A DNA stretch of 64,000 bases from an uncultured Carboxylicivirga sp. (GCA_947491945.1 CANLLN010000016.1:1-64000); one strand, 5' to 3'; numbered from the stretch's first letter, positions 17,297 through 27,068 are shown. Notes: generated from the letters alone by a model not told the origin. Numbers and translations are program-made.

Positions 17297-18997
17297 CTAA
17301 GACAAGCCGCTAACGATACCATTCTCATCAATGTCCATCCCTTCGGAAGCCGGAACAGCCGGCAGACCCGGCATACGCATCATCTTCCCTAAGATGGGGA
17401 TAATAAAACCAGCACCCGCAGCTATTTCAAACTCACGCACGGTAACGGTAAAACCCTTGGGGCGTCCCACCAATTTCTCATTATCACTAAATGAATTTTG
17501 TGTTTTGGCCATGCATATGGGCAACTGATCAAGCGACAGACGTTCGATCTTCTTAATATCCGTCAGTGCCTCCTTGGAGAACTCTACACCATCGGCACCA
17601 TAAATCTCACGGGCAATGGTTTCAATCTTTTCCTTCACGCCCAGCTTATGATCATACAGGGGCTTAAAATTATTCTTTTGGGCATCAATCTCTTCTACCA
17701 CTGCCTGTGCTAAAGCCATAGCACCATCACCGCCCATGGCCCAGGCCTTGGTTACCACGGCTTTCACGCCTAAGTTGGCACACAGTGACTTTACCAGCTC
17801 CACTTCGGCTTCGGTATCGCTTATAAAATTATTAATGGAGACAACCGGGTTAAGCCCAAACTTCCGTGAGTTTTCGATATGCTTCTCCAGGTTGGCAAAA
17901 CCCTTTTCAACGCGCTCCAGGCTAGCCGTGTTCAACTCTTCCTTACTAGCTCCCCCATGATGGCGCAGCGCACGAATGGTTGCCACAATTACTTTTGCTT
18001 TGGGCTTTAAGCCACCTGCCACACATTTAATATTAAGAAACTTTTCGGCGCCCAGGTCTGCTCCAAAGCCCGCTTCGGTAACCACATAATCCGACAATGA
18101 AAGCCCCATTTTAGTAGCCAAAATGGTATTGGTACCCTGGGCAATATTTGCAAAAGGCCCACCGTGTATAATGGCAGGATTGCCTTCGAGTGTCTGAACC
18201 AGATTAGGTTTAACGGCATCTTTAAGCAACAGCGCCATGGCTCCCTGCGCATTTAAATCGCGTGCATAAATAGGCTTTTTATCGTAGGTGAAACCAACAA
18301 ATATATTGCCCAGGCGTTGTTTCAAATCCGTAATATCGTTAGACATACATAAAATAGCCATTACCTCGGAAGCGGCGGTAATATTAAAACCATCCTGGCG
18401 GGGCATGCCGTTGGGTGTGCCACCCAGGCCAACAACGATATTGCGCAGGGTACGGTCGTTCATATCAATCACACGTTTCCACACTACGGTGCGTGGATCA
18501 ATATTCAGGCTGCGGGTTTTGCTCTGTATATTATTGTCAATAAGAGCAGCCAATAAATTATTGGCTTTCTCAATAGCCGAAAAATCGCCTGTAAAATGCA
18601 GGTTAATGTCTTCCATAGGCACCACCTGAGCATGACCACCGCCGGCAGCTCCCCCTTTGATTCCGAACACGGGTCCCAAAGAAGGCTCACGTAACACAGT
18701 CAAAGCCTGCTTACCAATCTTATTAAGGCCCTCGGTTAAACCAATTGAGATGGTTGTTTTCCCCTCACCAGCCGGTGTAGGCGTAAGGGCTGTAACTAAA
18801 ATCAAATTATTGGCATCCACCTTTTTATCATCAATCAAATGAAGGGGTAGCTTGGCCTTATACTTGCCATACAGCTCCAGGTCGTCATCGGCAATCTTTA
18901 GCTTAGCTGCAATTTGTGTAATGGGTTGCAAGGTGGCAGCCTGTGCAATTTCTAAATCACTTTTTACAGCAAGGCTGTTGTCCTTTGGGGTACTCAT
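17297..18997 (-). CDS. fhs: Formate--tetrahydrofolate ligase
   Basis: A 566-residue enzyme of normal length. It makes 10-formyl-THF from formate, THF and ATP in one-carbon metabolism. Motifs seen: TPTPAGEGKTTISIGL (ATP loop), REPSLGPVFGIKGGAAGGG, NLHFTGDFSAI, and the C-terminal GFTVTVREFEIAAGAGFI with PGLPAVPASEG. The start at 18997 follows a good promoter (19065-19092). Monocistronic as far as the sequence shows. Confidence 0.97.
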   Translation of the reverse strand: MSTPKDNSLAVKSDLEIAQAATLQPITQIAAKLKIADDDLELYGKYKAKLPLHLIDDKKVDANNLILVTALTPTPAGEGKTTISIGLTEGLNKIGKQALTVLREPSLGPVFGIKGGAAGGGHAQVVPMEDINLHFTGDFSAIEKANNLLAALIDNNIQSKTRSLNIDPRTVVWKRVIDMNDRTLRNIVVGLGGTPNGMPRQDGFNITAASEVMAILCMSNDITDLKQRLGNIFVGFTYDKKPIYARDLNAQGAMALLLKDAVKPNLVQTLEGNPAIIHGGPFANIAQGTNTILATKMGLSLSDYVVTEAGFGADLGAEKFLNIKCVAGGLKPKAKVIVATIRALRHHGGASKEELNTASLERVEKGFANLEKHIENSRKFGLNPVVSINNFISDTEAEVELVKSLCANLGVKAVVTKAWAMGGDGAMALAQAVVEEIDAQKNNFKPLYDHKLGVKEKIETIAREIYGADGVEFSKEALTDIKKIERLSLDQLPICMAKTQNSFSDNEKLVGRPKGFTVTVREFEIAAGAGFIIPILGKMMRMPGLPAVPASEGMDIDENGIVSGLS

Positions 18998-19064
18998 AAC
19001 GGTCGTCTTTTATATTAGTCTCTTGTGCTTCAACTTGAGAATCAGCAGGTCTTAAAATAAGCCG

Positions 19065-19092
19065 CAAAATTAGAAAAAAATGACCAAACAAA
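19065..19092 (-). promoter_or_regulatory. Promoter of fhs
   Basis: On the minus strand TAATTTTG (19072-19065) is preceded at 16 bases by TTTG (19092-19089), with another TTTG directly before it. The -7 box is an exact TAnnTTTG; the spacer is slightly short unless the upstream TTTG is used. Confidence 0.6.
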
Positions 19093-19112
19093 TACATGGG
19101 TAAAGACCTTTA

Positions 19113-19838
19113 TTAGCCATTTACCAGACGTTTATTTACCACCTCTTTATAGGATTTACCAATGGGTATGTATTTCTCTACATTGTCGAGCTTTAGCTGA
19201 TTGCCGTAAAAAGCAACGATGCGTTCGACATTGACAATGTAAGATTTATGAACACGCATAAAGCCATGTGGGGCAAGCTGCTGCTCCAACTTACGCAATG
19301 ACTCCAGCGTGATAATTCGCCCATTAACACAATGAAAACTAACATACTCTCGCAATCCCTCAATATAACAGATATCCTTAAAACGGATGCGATAGATTTT
19401 GTGATCGGCCTTCACCATCATAAAATTTTTAGCCGCTGCCCGGGGTGGCAAATTCTGAAAATCGCTCACAACATTTTTGTACGACAGACGATCGCCCACC
19501 TTATTAATGGTATGCATAAAACGCTCAAAAGAAAAGGGTTTAACCAGGTAGTCAAGTACATCCAACTGATAGCCCTCCAGGGCGTACTCTTCATAAGCGG
19601 TGGTAAACACTACTAGTGGCTTCTTGGCCAGTGTTTTCAGAAAGTCAATACCGGTGATATCAGGCATCTGAATATCCAAAAACATCAAATCGATTTCATC
19701 TTTCTGAATTACTCCCATGGCATCGAGGGGCGATTTGAAGCTGCCTACCAATTCGAGGTGGGCAAACTTTGAAATGAAGCTTTGCAGGAGCTCACGCGCC
19801 GGAAATTCATCATCCACAATTATACATTTCACCTTCAT
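19113..19838 (-). CDS. LytTR-type response regulator
   Basis: A 241-residue regulator. The receiver domain (1-115) has the acidic pair D9-D10, the phospho-acceptor Asp55 in FLDIQMPD, and the conserved Lys in LVKPFSF. The LytTR DNA-binding domain (about 140-240) contains FKDICYIEGLREYVSFH and MRVHKSYIVNVERI. It is coupled to the kinase gene just upstream by a four-base ATGA overlap (19835-19838), so the two are partners. Targets are unknown. Confidence 0.95.
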   Translation of the reverse strand: MKVKCIIVDDEFPARELLQSFISKFAHLELVGSFKSPLDAMGVIQKDEIDLMFLDIQMPDITGIDFLKTLAKKPLVVFTTAYEEYALEGYQLDVLDYLVKPFSFERFMHTINKVGDRLSYKNVVSDFQNLPPRAAAKNFMMVKADHKIYRIRFKDICYIEGLREYVSFHCVNGRIITLESLRKLEQQLAPHGFMRVHKSYIVNVERIVAFYGNQLKLDNVEKYIPIGKSYKEVVNKRLVNG

Positions 19839-20956
19839 GCGGTTTCTATTTTTAGTTTAAGCCGGTATTCTCTGTTGTTCATGCTAATGTCAATCAAATG
19901 CTTATCCGGATACAGATATTGCAGGCGCCGTCTCACATTATCCACCCCTATACCACTGTTTTTTCCGGCGGCCACCCTTTGTTGCGGTACACTATTGTTC
20001 ACCTCAAAAGTAATAAAACGATTATCGGTGGTGAGGGTAATGGATAGCCAGCCATGCTCCGTATCTTCAATCTTACTATGCTTAAAACTGTTTTCTACAA
20101 AAGGAATCAGCAGCATGGGCTCAATCATCTTCATGCGGTCGGCCCGGTCAATATCAATATGCATATTGGGTATGCCCTCTATTTTGATGCGCTGAAACTC
20201 AATGAAGTTTTTAATATAATCCACTTCTTTGCCCAGCCTAACCTTTACATCTTCCGACTCGTAAAGAACATAACGCAACATAGCAGATAGTTTTAACACC
20301 ATTTCGGGTGTTTTCACAGAATGCAGCATGGACAAGCTGTATATATTGTTAAGGGCATTAAATAAGAAGTGCGGGTTCATCTGCGATTTCAAAAACTTCA
20401 TTTCGGTCACCAGATTTTGGTTTACTAAACTTAGCTCTTGCTGCTTACGCTGGCGCGAATCGGAATAAATCCAAAACAAGGTACTGATAAATAACATGGC
20501 AATAAACGAGGGCACCCCCATCATGTTAAATCCAAAGAGGCGCCGCTCCTTAAATACCGGACGATCGGGTTTGTAAATAAGTGCCTTATTCTCCCGCAAG
20601 AAAGGATCTTCATCAATAATACGCTCCCATGCTTCATCGGGAGGGAGCCGTTCCTTCCTTTTAAAACCAGGAGGCTCTCCGCTAATATGAAACAGGTGCG
20701 CTGTAACAAATAAAGTAAGCCCAATACCCAATAAGTATTTTATGTAGGCGCCCTTTACAATATAGCGTGGCAAGAGCCAGTATGCATTAATATAAAAAAT
20801 GATAGCACTTACAATTAAAGTACGCAACACAAAAAGCAGCGCACTGCTTGTATCCATTATTAAAAGGGGCAGATACGATACCAATAAGCCATAACCCAAC
20901 CACCAACCTACATGCACCAAAACATCTCTGCGTTTGAAATAAACCCACTTTGTCAT
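19835..20956 (-). CDS. LytS/YehU-type membrane histidine kinase
   Basis: A 373-residue sensor. About four hydrophobic segments occupy the N-terminal half (for example residues 15-35, 40-60, 75-95, 150-165). The His_kinase domain has QMNPHFLFNALN with His196, and the ATPase part ends in NSGIGVDNVRRRLQ. There is no large extracellular domain, so the stimulus may be sensed in the membrane or in the charged loop at about 105-150. It is transcribed with the LytTR regulator. Confidence 0.94.
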   Translation of the reverse strand: MTKWVYFKRRDVLVHVGWWLGYGLLVSYLPLLIMDTSSALLFVLRTLIVSAIIFYINAYWLLPRYIVKGAYIKYLLGIGLTLFVTAHLFHISGEPPGFKRKERLPPDEAWERIIDEDPFLRENKALIYKPDRPVFKERRLFGFNMMGVPSFIAMLFISTLFWIYSDSRQRKQQELSLVNQNLVTEMKFLKSQMNPHFLFNALNNIYSLSMLHSVKTPEMVLKLSAMLRYVLYESEDVKVRLGKEVDYIKNFIEFQRIKIEGIPNMHIDIDRADRMKMIEPMLLIPFVENSFKHSKIEDTEHGWLSITLTTDNRFITFEVNNSVPQQRVAAGKNSGIGVDNVRRRLQYLYPDKHLIDISMNNREYRLKLKIETA

Positions 20957-21034
20957 AGCACAAAAATAATTGTTTTAGCGAGTTGGAGCCGCTATTTCAA
21001 CAAGCGCCGCTATTTTATCAACCAAAAGCTATTT

Positions 21035-21700
21035 TCAGTCGTTGTCTGATAACTGATTTTCCAAATCCACCTCCCAGAAAGGATGATCGTAGTTTTCCTC
21101 GGGCCATTCCTTCACCGGTTTTTGCGGTCCTTGCCTACGGTAAATAAAAGCCAGCATGCCACCAGCTATGGTGCCCCAAAGGTGCGACTCCCAAGAGTAG
21201 GGGACGTCCCACTTAAGGGGAAAGATACCCCATATCATGCCGCCATACAAAAAAACGACCATCAGCGAGATGGCCATCAAGGGGATGTAGTTACGAATAA
21301 ATCCGCCCACAATCAGAAAAGCAGCCAGTCCATAGATAATACCACTGGCGCCGATATGCCAGGCATCGCGGGCACCCAGCCACACCCAGATACCACTTAA
21401 CAGATAAATATAGACAAACACACGCACCGAAATGCCCCGGTAGAAGTAAAACAAGGTGGTACCCAGCACCAGAAAAGGCAGCGCATTGGCAAAAAAATGT
21501 GACCAGTCGGAATGCACCAGGGGAGCCAACAAAATACCCGGCAGTCCGACCACCGACAGGGGCTTGATACCCCACTCTACCAGACTAAAGCCCTCCAATG
21601 TTTCAACCAGTTTAAGACTAAAGGTAAGCAGCAGGAAAAAGCCCGGAATAACCAGGGCTGTTTTTATCTTCTTCAGTTCTATATCACTACTCTTCTTCAA
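21035..21700 (-). CDS. Rhomboid-family intramembrane serine protease
   Basis: A 221-residue membrane protein with about six hydrophobic helices. The catalytic Ser motif HIGASGIIYGL and the His in SHLWGTIAGG are in the right order for a rhomboid, and the early HSDWSHFFANALPF segment is also conserved. These proteases cut substrates within or near the membrane. The gene overlaps the end of the threonine aldolase gene by 14 bases and is therefore in the same unit. A charged C-terminal tail of about 35 residues is cytosolic. Confidence 0.92.
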   Translation of the reverse strand: MKKSSDIELKKIKTALVIPGFFLLLTFSLKLVETLEGFSLVEWGIKPLSVVGLPGILLAPLVHSDWSHFFANALPFLVLGTTLFYFYRGISVRVFVYIYLLSGIWVWLGARDAWHIGASGIIYGLAAFLIVGGFIRNYIPLMAISLMVVFLYGGMIWGIFPLKWDVPYSWESHLWGTIAGGMLAFIYRRQGPQKPVKEWPEENYDHPFWEVDLENQLSDND

Positions 21701-22730
21701 TCCCTAACTTATTTTTAAGGGTTTGTACAAATTGCTCAATGTCTTCTTCATGAGTATCAAAAGAGGTCATCCAACGAACCTCATCACGCTGCTCATCCCA
21801 TACATAAAAGAAAAACTCAGACTGTAAATCTTCGATGATTGTGCGGGGCAGCTTAGCAAAAACACCGTTAGAAACAACAGCTTGAGTCAATTCCACACCC
21901 TGTATATCTTGCACTTTAGCAGCCAACAAGGTGGCCATACTATTGGCGTGCAAAGCATTCTGCTTCCACAGATCATTGGTAAGAAGGGCGATAAACTGTG
22001 CCGCTATGTAGCGCATTTTAGAATGCAGCTGGGTTGATTGCTTACGAATATATTTAACATGCTGCGCCAGGTCGGCATTGGCAAATACCACCGCCTCGCC
22101 AAACATCAAACCATTTTTTGTACCACCAAAAGACAGCACATCAACACCCGCTTTAATAGAGGTTTCGGCCAGGGAGCAGTTGAGTGCCGCTGCCGCATTG
22201 GCAATGCGTGCCCCATCCATGTGCAGGTAAAGCCCCCTTTGATGCACATAATCAGCAATATCTTTTACCTCGTCGATGGTGTAAATCGTGCCCAACTCTG
22301 TGGCTTGCGTAATGGACACCACCCGCGGCTGCACATGATGCTCAAATCCAAAACCATGCATATATTGTTCAATCTGAGCCGCAGTTATTTTGCCATCCTT
22401 ACTCTCAATGGGCAATAACTTACAACCCGACAATTTCTCGGGCGCACCACATTCATCCACATTGATATGGGCCGTTCGGGCACATATCACGGCTTGAAAC
22501 GACTGTGCCAGTGCCTGAATGGCTATTACATTGGCACCGGTGCCATTATACACAAAAAAGGTTTCTGTCTGACTGCCAAACTCCTGTTTGAACATGGCCT
22601 GTGCCTTGCGGGTAAGGGTATCATCGCCATATCCCACCGCATGCCCTGTGTTGGCTTCAGCCAGGGCCTGCATCACGGCCGGATGCACGCTGGCATTGTT
22701 GTCACTGGCAAATCCTCTGATATAACTCAT
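21687..22730 (-). CDS. ltaE: Low-specificity L-threonine aldolase
   Basis: A 347-residue PLP enzyme of the threonine aldolase/beta-eliminating lyase family. It splits L-threonine or allo-threonine into glycine and acetaldehyde. Motifs: the N-terminal GYGDDTLTRKAQ, HMDGARIANAAAAL (the PLP-binding Asp), and the Schiff-base Lys in LSFGGTKNGL. The end overlaps the rhomboid start. The symbol is by family resemblance. Confidence 0.92.
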   Translation of the reverse strand: MSYIRGFASDNNASVHPAVMQALAEANTGHAVGYGDDTLTRKAQAMFKQEFGSQTETFFVYNGTGANVIAIQALAQSFQAVICARTAHINVDECGAPEKLSGCKLLPIESKDGKITAAQIEQYMHGFGFEHHVQPRVVSITQATELGTIYTIDEVKDIADYVHQRGLYLHMDGARIANAAAALNCSLAETSIKAGVDVLSFGGTKNGLMFGEAVVFANADLAQHVKYIRKQSTQLHSKMRYIAAQFIALLTNDLWKQNALHANSMATLLAAKVQDIQGVELTQAVVSNGVFAKLPRTIIEDLQSEFFFYVWDEQRDEVRWMTSFDTHEEDIEQFVQTLKNKLGIEEE

Positions 22731-22855
22731 CTATTGTCTGTAATTTATTGTTCTGTACTGCTTGCTGATTCCCCCACTAAGCTTTTTCTGAAAAAGGAAT
22801 AGCAACCTATATCTTCCTCTTCAATTATAAAGCAACTGTACCCCTACAATGCAAA

Positions 22856-22886
22856 AAAAGACCGGCTATGCAACAACCGATCTTTT
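22856..22886 (-). terminator. Terminator after the universal stress protein gene
   Basis: AAAAGACCGG (22856-22865) and CCGATCTTTT (22877-22886) pair with one wobble. Read on the minus strand a run of seven T follows. It lies about 60 bases past the stop of the minus-strand gene. Confidence 0.75.
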
Positions 22887-22944
22887 ATATGTAAGTTAGA
22901 AATTATTTTAATTGTACGAGCTATTGCACGCCTAAAATAATCAT

Positions 22945-24048
22945 TTAATCGTTAAAAACCAGTAAGGGTGTGGTAGAATGAAATAGCATTTTTTTGGCAA
23001 GATTAGGATTGATAATACGGCTGATAAAATTGCGTTTTCTACGTGTAAACGATAGTATATCCACCCCATATTCTCTCACGTAGCTCTCGATTCCCACAAA
23101 AAGATCCTCGTGTTCTATCAAATCGCACTTTACCCGTTCCTCGTTATAATTCATTTTAATGTGCTCACGCAATCCTTTCATACGCACTTCGTCCCACTGC
23201 GAATGCTCTTTCGAACTAACATGCCCACAAGTAACCTGCATATCCAACGGGCGTATCAACTTCTCAAGCTTCTCGAGCGAGCGAAAATCGGCCTCCTGAA
23301 AATCAGTGGCATACAATAAGTGCTTGAGAGCTCCCAGGCCGGTATATTGAAAATTTTCGGGTATGGCCAGCACTGGCACGCGGGCGTTCTCCATTACTTC
23401 GGCCGTTACGCTACCAATCAAATCGGCGGCTTTTCGGTCAGCTCCCCTCGTACCCATAATAATTACCAAAGGACGATAGGCCTGACTGTATTTTACAATT
23501 TCATCTTCGGCAATACCCTTCACCAACTCCATCTTCAAAGATACAGGAGTGCTAAAGCCTTCATTCTTTTTATTTAAAAACGCTTTAATATCCTCCATAC
23601 CTTCCCTTGCCTTTTCCTCCATCTCCATGGCCAGCTCTTCGGTGTTTACCTCATAGGCAAAAGTATCGGAGAAAGGAATAGTGCTTATTATGGGATTAAA
23701 ATAGGTGTTCAACACCGTTAGCTCAGCACCTAACTCACGGGCCCAGTCCATGGCAAGCACAGCTGCCTTGCGCGAATATTCAGAGAAATCGACAGGCAAG
23801 AGAATACGCGGTGGAATATCTTCTTCCTCCACGGGCTCCAGCGTTTCCTGCATCATTCCCTCAAGCACGGGCATGGCTCTCTCCAGGTCAACATCAGAAA
23901 TTTTAACTTTCACACCGGTGGACACAGCTCCTTGAATCAGGTTGGTATTTTCAAGGAAACATTCAATTGCTTCAGAGGCCAATAGCGTCTTGAGAATATG
24001 TGCCTTTTCGAATGACAGCACAGCTAAGGTGATAATTTGATCCTTCAT
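22945..24048 (-). CDS. Tandem universal stress protein with N-terminal DUF2007-like domain
   Basis: A 367-residue protein. The first 75 residues (LAVLSFEKAHILKTLLASEA ... GVKVKISDVDLERAMPVLE) look like the DUF2007 signal-transduction domain. A first Usp domain follows (about 80-220) and keeps the ATP-binding pattern GTRGADRK ... GSVTAEVMENARVPVLA. A second Usp-like domain (about 225-367) lacks that glycine pattern and is probably non-binding. Usp proteins respond to starvation and stress. The promoter is unclear; TAACTTTT stands about 40 bases before the start. Confidence 0.85.
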   Translation of the reverse strand: MKDQIITLAVLSFEKAHILKTLLASEAIECFLENTNLIQGAVSTGVKVKISDVDLERAMPVLEGMMQETLEPVEEEDIPPRILLPVDFSEYSRKAAVLAMDWARELGAELTVLNTYFNPIISTIPFSDTFAYEVNTEELAMEMEEKAREGMEDIKAFLNKKNEGFSTPVSLKMELVKGIAEDEIVKYSQAYRPLVIIMGTRGADRKAADLIGSVTAEVMENARVPVLAIPENFQYTGLGALKHLLYATDFQEADFRSLEKLEKLIRPLDMQVTCGHVSSKEHSQWDEVRMKGLREHIKMNYNEERVKCDLIEHEDLFVGIESYVREYGVDILSFTRRKRNFISRIINPNLAKKMLFHSTTPLLVFND

Positions 24049-24205
24049 GGTGGTATAATTTAGAAATCAGCTATTTTCAAAAGTTACCCCAAAAAGAACA
24101 AAAAAACAAGTATTGATAATCCATTCAAATCAATGGATGGTATGGTGTGCTTATTAGGTACAACTCTTACTAATAAGCACAGCCTTCACCGTTATAATTA
24201 TATAG

Positions 24206-26413
24206 CTATGCCCCCACCCTTGAAACGGTATAAACGCCCTTCACATTTTTTATTTTACGTATTAGAGCACTCAGGCTGTTGGTGTTGTCAACAAAAACCG
24301 TTAATGTACCTTCAAAAACACCCTCATGCGAATCAATGGTCATCGATCTTATTTTTACCTTCATCTCCTTAGTAACAACCTGCGAAATATTGGTGACAAT
24401 ACCAATATCATCAACTCCGGTTACCTTCATAGTAGCCTGATAGCTGGCATCTGCACCGGCTGTCCATTGCGCTTTTACAATACGATACCCAAATTTGGTA
24501 TGCATATCAGCAGCATTAGGACAGTTCTTACGATGGATTTTAATGCCCCCCATAGAGGCTACAAAACCAAATATATCATCGCCAAAAATAGGATTACAGC
24601 ACTTGGCCAGTTTATAGTCAACATTTGTCAGGCTTTTATCGATCATTAGCACATCGTCGCCGGGTAACTCTTCGCTGCCGGCCACAAAATTTTCAGCACT
24701 TCGCTCCTTCTCAGGCTCCAGACCTTCCAGCGTTTTCTTTTCGAGCTGTATAATAAACTCCTTCAGGCGCGAAAAATCAATTTTATTCATGGCGATGCCA
24801 CGCATAAAGTCATGCACTGTTTTGTATCCAAAGGCTTTCACCAACTGATGAAGCAGTTGATCATTTAACTCATACTTCCAGTTTTTTAGTCGACGTGCAA
24901 GGGTCTCGCGACCAATCTCTGCCTCTTTGTATTCTATATCGCGCAGTGCCTGCTTGAGTTTAGCCTTGGCTTTTGACGTAACTACAATATTGAGCCAGTC
25001 TTTCTTTGGTATCTGGTTGGCAGCCGTTTGAATATCAACATGATCGCCATTTTTCAGCACGTATTTAATGGGCACATTCTTATTATTGACCTTACCTCCC
25101 ACACACTTCTTACCCACCTCAGAGTGAATCTCAAAGGCAAAATCCAATACGGTGGCTCCCTTTTTCAGGCGTCTCAAATCACCCTTGGGCGTAAACACAA
25201 ATACCTCCTCGTCGTACAGATCAAGTTTAAAATCATCAATGAAATCAACGGCATTCAACTCAGGATTCTCAAGTATCTCACGTACATTGGCCAGCCACTC
25301 ATCCATGCCCTTCTCGCCTTTGTGCCCCTTATATTTCCAATGGGCCGCCAAACCTTTCTCGGCCACTTCATTCATGCGTTCAGTGCGTATTTGCACCTCT
25401 ACCCATTTATTTTGGGGGCCCAGCACGGTGGTGTGCAAAGACTCATAGCCGTTAGATTTGGGCACTGATATCCAATCGCGCAAACGACTGGGATTGGGCT
25501 GATATTTATCCGTTACCACCGAATACACCTGCCAGCACTCCGATTTTTCTTTTGCCAACTCACTGTCCAAAATCACACGTATGGCAAATAAATCGTATAC
25601 ATTCTCAAACTCAGTATTCTGCTTCTTCAGCTTATTGTATATGGAATGAATTGTTTTGGTGCGTCCTTTAATTTCAAACTTCAGCCCCTCCTTTTTTAGT
25701 GTTTTCTCCAGCGGCTCAATAAATTCTTTGATGTATTTATCGCGTGCCCGCTTGGTTTCATTAAGTTTTTTAGCGATGAAGGAATACATCTCGCGATTGG
25801 TGAATTTCATCACCAGATCCTCCATCTCCGATTTAACATTATACAAACCCAGGCGGTGCGCCATAGGGGCGTACAGATAAGCTACCTCGCTGCTAATGCG
25901 TTGCTGATCATCGGGGGCATAACCGGCCAAATTACGCATTGTACGCAGGCGGTTGGCAATAATAAGGAGCACCACCCTGATGTCTTCAGCAAAGGTAAGC
26001 AGTAACTTTCGGAAGTTATCGTTTTCAATGGAGGTATTCTTGTTATACAGCTCACCCACTTTCACTAGTCCTCTTGTGATCAAAGCCACCTGCTTGCCGA
26101 AAGTTGTTTCGATGATTTTACTGTCGACGCTGCCCTCGAGCACCGCATCATAAAGCAAGGCACCAATCACAGCAATACGATTCAGCCCCAGCTCATTGAC
26201 CACTACAAGAGCCACTTCAAGTGATTCAATAATTTTTAACTCACCGGCTTCATTCCTCACCATGCCCTTACTGGCAGTCGACAAATTTAATGCCTGACGT
26301 ATCAATCTCACATCATTGGCCTCCATTACGGGTATACAGGCCTTCAACAACTGTTTATAAACCGCTTTTACCGCCCTGCGCTCTTTGTCACTTACTGCTC
26401 GTACTTCGCTCAT
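24206..26413 (-). CDS. RelA/SpoT-family (p)ppGpp synthetase, hydrolase motif degenerate
   Basis: A 735-residue RSH protein. The N-terminal HD region is recognisable, but the metal-binding His-Asp reads LLYDAV instead of LLHDVV, the earlier His is not seen, and the later Asp position is Asn (IIANRLRTMRNL). Hydrolase activity is therefore unlikely. The synthetase domain is intact (YDLFAIRVI ... ISVPKSNGYESLHTTVLGP ... EVQIRTERMNEVAEKG). TGS (about 400-460) and a C-terminal ACT domain (last 80 residues) follow. It would act as a RelA-like synthetase in the stringent response. A separate SpoT-like hydrolase should exist elsewhere in the genome. Confidence 0.93.
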   Translation of the reverse strand: MSEVRAVSDKERRAVKAVYKQLLKACIPVMEANDVRLIRQALNLSTASKGMVRNEAGELKIIESLEVALVVVNELGLNRIAVIGALLYDAVLEGSVDSKIIETTFGKQVALITRGLVKVGELYNKNTSIENDNFRKLLLTFAEDIRVVLLIIANRLRTMRNLAGYAPDDQQRISSEVAYLYAPMAHRLGLYNVKSEMEDLVMKFTNREMYSFIAKKLNETKRARDKYIKEFIEPLEKTLKKEGLKFEIKGRTKTIHSIYNKLKKQNTEFENVYDLFAIRVILDSELAKEKSECWQVYSVVTDKYQPNPSRLRDWISVPKSNGYESLHTTVLGPQNKWVEVQIRTERMNEVAEKGLAAHWKYKGHKGEKGMDEWLANVREILENPELNAVDFIDDFKLDLYDEEVFVFTPKGDLRRLKKGATVLDFAFEIHSEVGKKCVGGKVNNKNVPIKYVLKNGDHVDIQTAANQIPKKDWLNIVVTSKAKAKLKQALRDIEYKEAEIGRETLARRLKNWKYELNDQLLHQLVKAFGYKTVHDFMRGIAMNKIDFSRLKEFIIQLEKKTLEGLEPEKERSAENFVAGSEELPGDDVLMIDKSLTNVDYKLAKCCNPIFGDDIFGFVASMGGIKIHRKNCPNAADMHTKFGYRIVKAQWTAGADASYQATMKVTGVDDIGIVTNISQVVTKEMKVKIRSMTIDSHEGVFEGTLTVFVDNTNSLSALIRKIKNVKGVYTVSRVGA

Positions 26414-26534
26414 CTTCCTTTTCTTAAAAGTCCATATTCATCATTGTTGTGCTGCGATTTTAAAACCTGCCGTTGTAAGGATACAAATCACTAATCATAA
26501 TCCATTTCGTTGTTGGCTCTTCAAGGTTTGGATG

Positions 26535-26550
26535 TAAAGTTATAACTTTA
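26535..26550. promoter_or_regulatory. Perfect 16-bp palindrome upstream of the RSH gene
   Basis: TAAAGTTATAACTTTA is its own reverse complement. It lies about 120 bases before the RSH start and 160 before the YtxH gene, and each strand contains TAACTTTA, one base from a TAnnTTTG box. It may be an operator or a pair of overlapping divergent -7 boxes. The rest of 26414-26700 shows no gene. Confidence 0.35.
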
Positions 26551-26662
26551 TCAAAAACAATTTAAGCCGAATGACATCTTGATAGCGACATGAGTGATAA
26601 TTCTAGATTATCTTTCCATCAACAGGGTCATTTGCTACATTAATAAATTGACATCATCAATT

Positions 26663-26670
26663 TACTTTTG
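26663..26670 (+). promoter_or_regulatory. -7 box for the YtxH gene
   Basis: TACTTTTG fits TAnnTTTG, 38 bases before the start at 26709. A TTG lies at 26648-26650, but the spacer (12) is too short for the usual -33 element. Confidence 0.5.
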
Positions 26671-26708
26671 TACCTTATTAACTTTAATAACCGTTAAATT
26701 TAAAGACC

Positions 26709-26996
26709 ATGAAGTACACCGGATTATTTTTGGGAGGCTTGCTAACCGGAGCAGCTCTGGGTGCCTCTATTGCATTACTCTATGCCCCACAGAAGGGCAG
26801 CGATACAAGGGAACAAATAAAAGTAAAGCTCAAAGAAATGGAAGATGAGCTGCAACAAATGCGTGACAAGGTAAAAGCAAAGGGTGGCGAGTTAAAGGAA
26901 GAGATGAAAGTGAAAATGAACGACCTTGAGCACAAGATTGAGAACCTGATTAAAGAGTACAAAAAAAATCTTGAACCAAGCCATGGCGCTAACTAA
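26709..26996 (+). CDS. YtxH domain protein
   Basis: A 95-residue protein. An N-terminal glycine-rich hydrophobic helix (GLFLGGLLTGAALGASIALL, residues 5-24) precedes YAPQKGSDTRE, the YtxH signature, and a long charged coiled-coil tail (about 35-90). Probably inserted in the inner membrane by the N-terminus with the tail in the cytoplasm. The next two genes are a holin-like membrane protein and a small basic protein. Confidence 0.88.
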   Translation: MKYTGLFLGGLLTGAALGASIALLYAPQKGSDTREQIKVKLKEMEDELQQMRDKVKAKGGELKEEMKVKMNDLEHKIENLIKEYKKNLEPSHGAN

Positions 26997-27024
26997 CACA
27001 AAAACTCAATCAGTCACCTGATAT

Positions 27025-27054
27025 CCCGAAAAGGAGCTTCTTTTCGGGGTATTT
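27025..27054 (+). terminator. Weak intrinsic terminator after the YtxH gene
   Basis: CCCGAAAAG (27025-27033) and CTTTTCGGG (27040-27048) make a 9-bp stem with a 6-nt loop, followed by GTATTTT. The T-run is interrupted, so partial read-through into the next gene is likely. Confidence 0.6.
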
Positions 27055-27068
27055 TATGCGCACACATC

